A stretch of DNA of 34,406 nt from Hymenoscyphus infarciens (taxonomy: Eukaryota; Ascomycota; Leotiomycetes; Helotiales; Helotiaceae). The translations under genes were made by a program, and so were the position numbers. Shown piece by piece: positions 33,316 through 34,406 of this stretch. Under the pieces are notes generated by a model. It did not search any database. It had not been told where the DNA came from and saw only the letters and a program-made list of their open reading frames with translations. The stretch is taken from the NCBI GenBank assembly GCA_001414345.1, contig LLCB01000456.1, forward strand, positions 1-34,406. The letters are read 5' to 3'. Every line of letters begins with the position of its first letter. Position 1 is the stretch's first letter.

Positions 33316-33464
33316 GTATTATTTAACTTATTATTACTCTTTTCGTATATTTATATATATAAATAAATAAAAATTAATTAATTTTAAATAAGTAAAAGTT
33401 TATAATTAAAAGTTTATAAGTCGTAGCTCTATTCTATATTCTCTATTCTATATAGTTCGTAGAA
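33316..33464 (-). repeat. Right inverted arm of the 6.1-kb candidate element
   Basis: Reverse complement aligns with 27315-27475; it carries about 10 extra bases near the tip (an ATAGAATAGAG-type repeat). Confidence 0.65.
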
Positions 33465-33745
33465 TTCTTCTATCTCTTAGTATATATTAGACTAAGTTTA
33501 ACTAATATAACGTAGATTTCTTTTTTATATAATAAAAGATATTATTATAGAAGAAAACCTAAGAGCCTATTTAGCTTACTTTAGAATAATTATAAATAAT
33601 CTATTAATTATACTAGAACTTTTTGAAAGTAGTATAATATATATTTTTTTATTATCTAATTATTTAGATAATATATTCTATAATCGTTTAGCTTATATAT
33701 TACGAGTTTCTTTTATATACTAAGTATTATAAGAGGTTATATACG
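33465..33745. repeat. RIP-mutated spacer with a possible transposon tip
   Basis: AT-rich. TAAGAGCCTATTTAGCTTA at 33560-33578 matches 10453-10471 at 17 of 19 bases; both differences are G to A. This may be the mutated end of the same element family that starts at 10453. Confidence 0.45.
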
Positions 33746-33781
33746 TATAGAGTAGACTATAGAGTAGGCTATAGAGTAGGT
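33746..33781 (+). repeat. Three tandem 12-bp units
   Basis: TATAGAGTAGAC, TATAGAGTAGGC and TATAGAGTAGGT follow without gaps; a further CATAGAGTAGGT occurs at 33805. Only the last bases vary. Confidence 0.85.
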
Positions 33782-34128
33782 TAGAAGTACGTAAGTTGAA
33801 TCGGCATAGAGTAGGTTAGGTGATCGCTAAATCACGTTTCTAAGAAGTCGAAGTATAAGTATAAAAGACTTAGTGAATTTTGACTTTTAACTTGATTTCT
33901 AACTAAAAGATAGAAGAGAGCTATATATACTTCTAGAGTAAATACTAGAAGCTTCTATAGCTTATAAATCAAAGAGGTTACTAGAAGATTCTAGGGATTA
34001 CGTGTTCGCTTAACTATAACCGAGAACGTAACCGAACCTTCTAGACAATACTAGAAAGAACTAGTATAGACTAAGGTTTAAACCTAAAGCCTATTAGTAA
34101 GTAAGGTAATTATTACCTAATACTAACA
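33782..34128 (-). repeat. Probable copia-type LTR, minus strand, inner limit 34128
   Basis: Read on the minus strand, TGTTAG begins at 34128, the usual first bases of a Ty1/copia LTR. It is directly preceded by a purine-rich AAGAGAGTG, as a polypurine tract would be. A TATATATAG lies about 190 bp in. The sequence is far less RIP-mutated than its surroundings (CA and TG are kept in several places). This would be a 3' LTR with the element body to the right, beyond 34129. The outer end (expected ...TAACA) was not found, so the left limit given is approximate. Confidence 0.5.
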
Positions 34129-34406
34129 CACTCTCTTAATAAGTACTTTACTTAATAATAGAGGAAATACTTACTTAACTTTAAAGTAGAAGTAAGTAAA
34201 CAAAGTAGAAGTAAATATTAACTTAACTTTAAAGTATAAGTTAATAGACTAAGTAAGAGCTAAAAGTAGACTAATAACTAATCTAATCTTAAAGAACGAA
34301 TACCTCTTTAAAGAGAGTAATAAAAATAAATAAAAGTATCTCTTTAATAGAGAATACTAAATATATAGCTTATATAAAGCTAAGTTCTTTAAGAAGGCTC
34401 TTATTA
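34129..34406 (-). repeat. Possible inner 3' part of the right-edge LTR element
   Basis: AT-rich and moderately mutated. CTTAACTTTAAAGTA occurs twice about 42 bp apart (near 34172 and 34214). It would be the 3' untranslated part of the retroelement whose LTR starts at 34128, and it leaves the window at the edge. Confidence 0.35.

Larger units (their letters stand above)
27315..33464. mobile_element. Candidate 6.1-kb DNA element with about 140-bp inverted ends
   Basis: The sequence from 27315 inward aligns with the reverse complement of the sequence ending at 33464: TTCTACGAA at the tip, then AGCTACGACTTATAAA, TTATAAA(T/C)TTTTA, TTAATTTTTATTTATTTATATATATA and TTATTTAATTAAA, over about 140 bp with a 10-bp indel. 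Inside the arms the two sides differ. If both arms belong to one element, it is about 6,150 bp, fully RIP-mutated, and carries element B nested at 31495-32221. A target duplication is not clear (AGTT against AATT beside the tips would need one transition). The alternative is two separate copies of a smaller element in opposite orientation. No transposase is readable. Confidence 0.5.

Overview
The window looks like nuclear DNA of a filamentous ascomycete (Pezizomycotina). The reasons are a HET-domain gene, short GT-AG introns with CTAAC/CTGAC-type branch sites, a mitochondrially targeted acetylornithine aminotransferase of fungal type, and a sharply two-part base composition. Gene-bearing islands of ordinary composition alternate with very AT-rich blocks in which CA and TG dinucleotides are almost absent while CT, CC and CG persist. 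That is the signature of repeat-induced point mutation (RIP, mainly CpA to TpA) acting on transposons. The species cannot be named from this sequence; Leotiomycetes or a neighbouring class is only a guess.

Layout. 1-1140: RIP-mutated block. 1141-4383: island with one intact HET-domain gene (2092-4026, +). 4384-8736: RIP block holding a Tc1/mariner-type element (element A, 4384-7170, with TA target duplication and inverted ends), about 560 bp of unassigned repeat, and a long-inverted-repeat element without coding capacity (element C, 7731-8736). 8737-10452: island with one intact NAD(P)-binding extended SDR gene (9193-10089, +). 10453-19290: RIP block with a recognisable but ruined Ty1/copia reverse transcriptase-RNase H region (about 15990-17097, +). 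19290-24590: island with the arginine-biosynthesis gene for acetylornithine aminotransferase (19632-21096, +, one 55-bp intron), then two decayed genes: a 5'-truncated sugar-transporter fragment (21581-22220, -) and a fungal multi-pass membrane protein with in-frame stops and several frame changes (22372-24183, +). 24590-34406: mostly RIP-mutated repeats, interrupted by a 0.5-kb islet (25340-25850). It includes a candidate 6.1-kb element with about 140-bp inverted ends (27315-33464), into which a 727-bp deletion derivative of element A (element B) has inserted, and a copia-type LTR entering from the right edge.

The three intact genes (HET protein, SDR, aminotransferase) share no pathway and do not form a cluster. 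They are separate survivors between transposon nests. No previously undescribed functional system is evident. The most informative content is structural: matched RIP-mutated and unmutated copies of the same sequence, and an autonomous-size element with its internally deleted derivative, both with intact-looking ends and target duplications.
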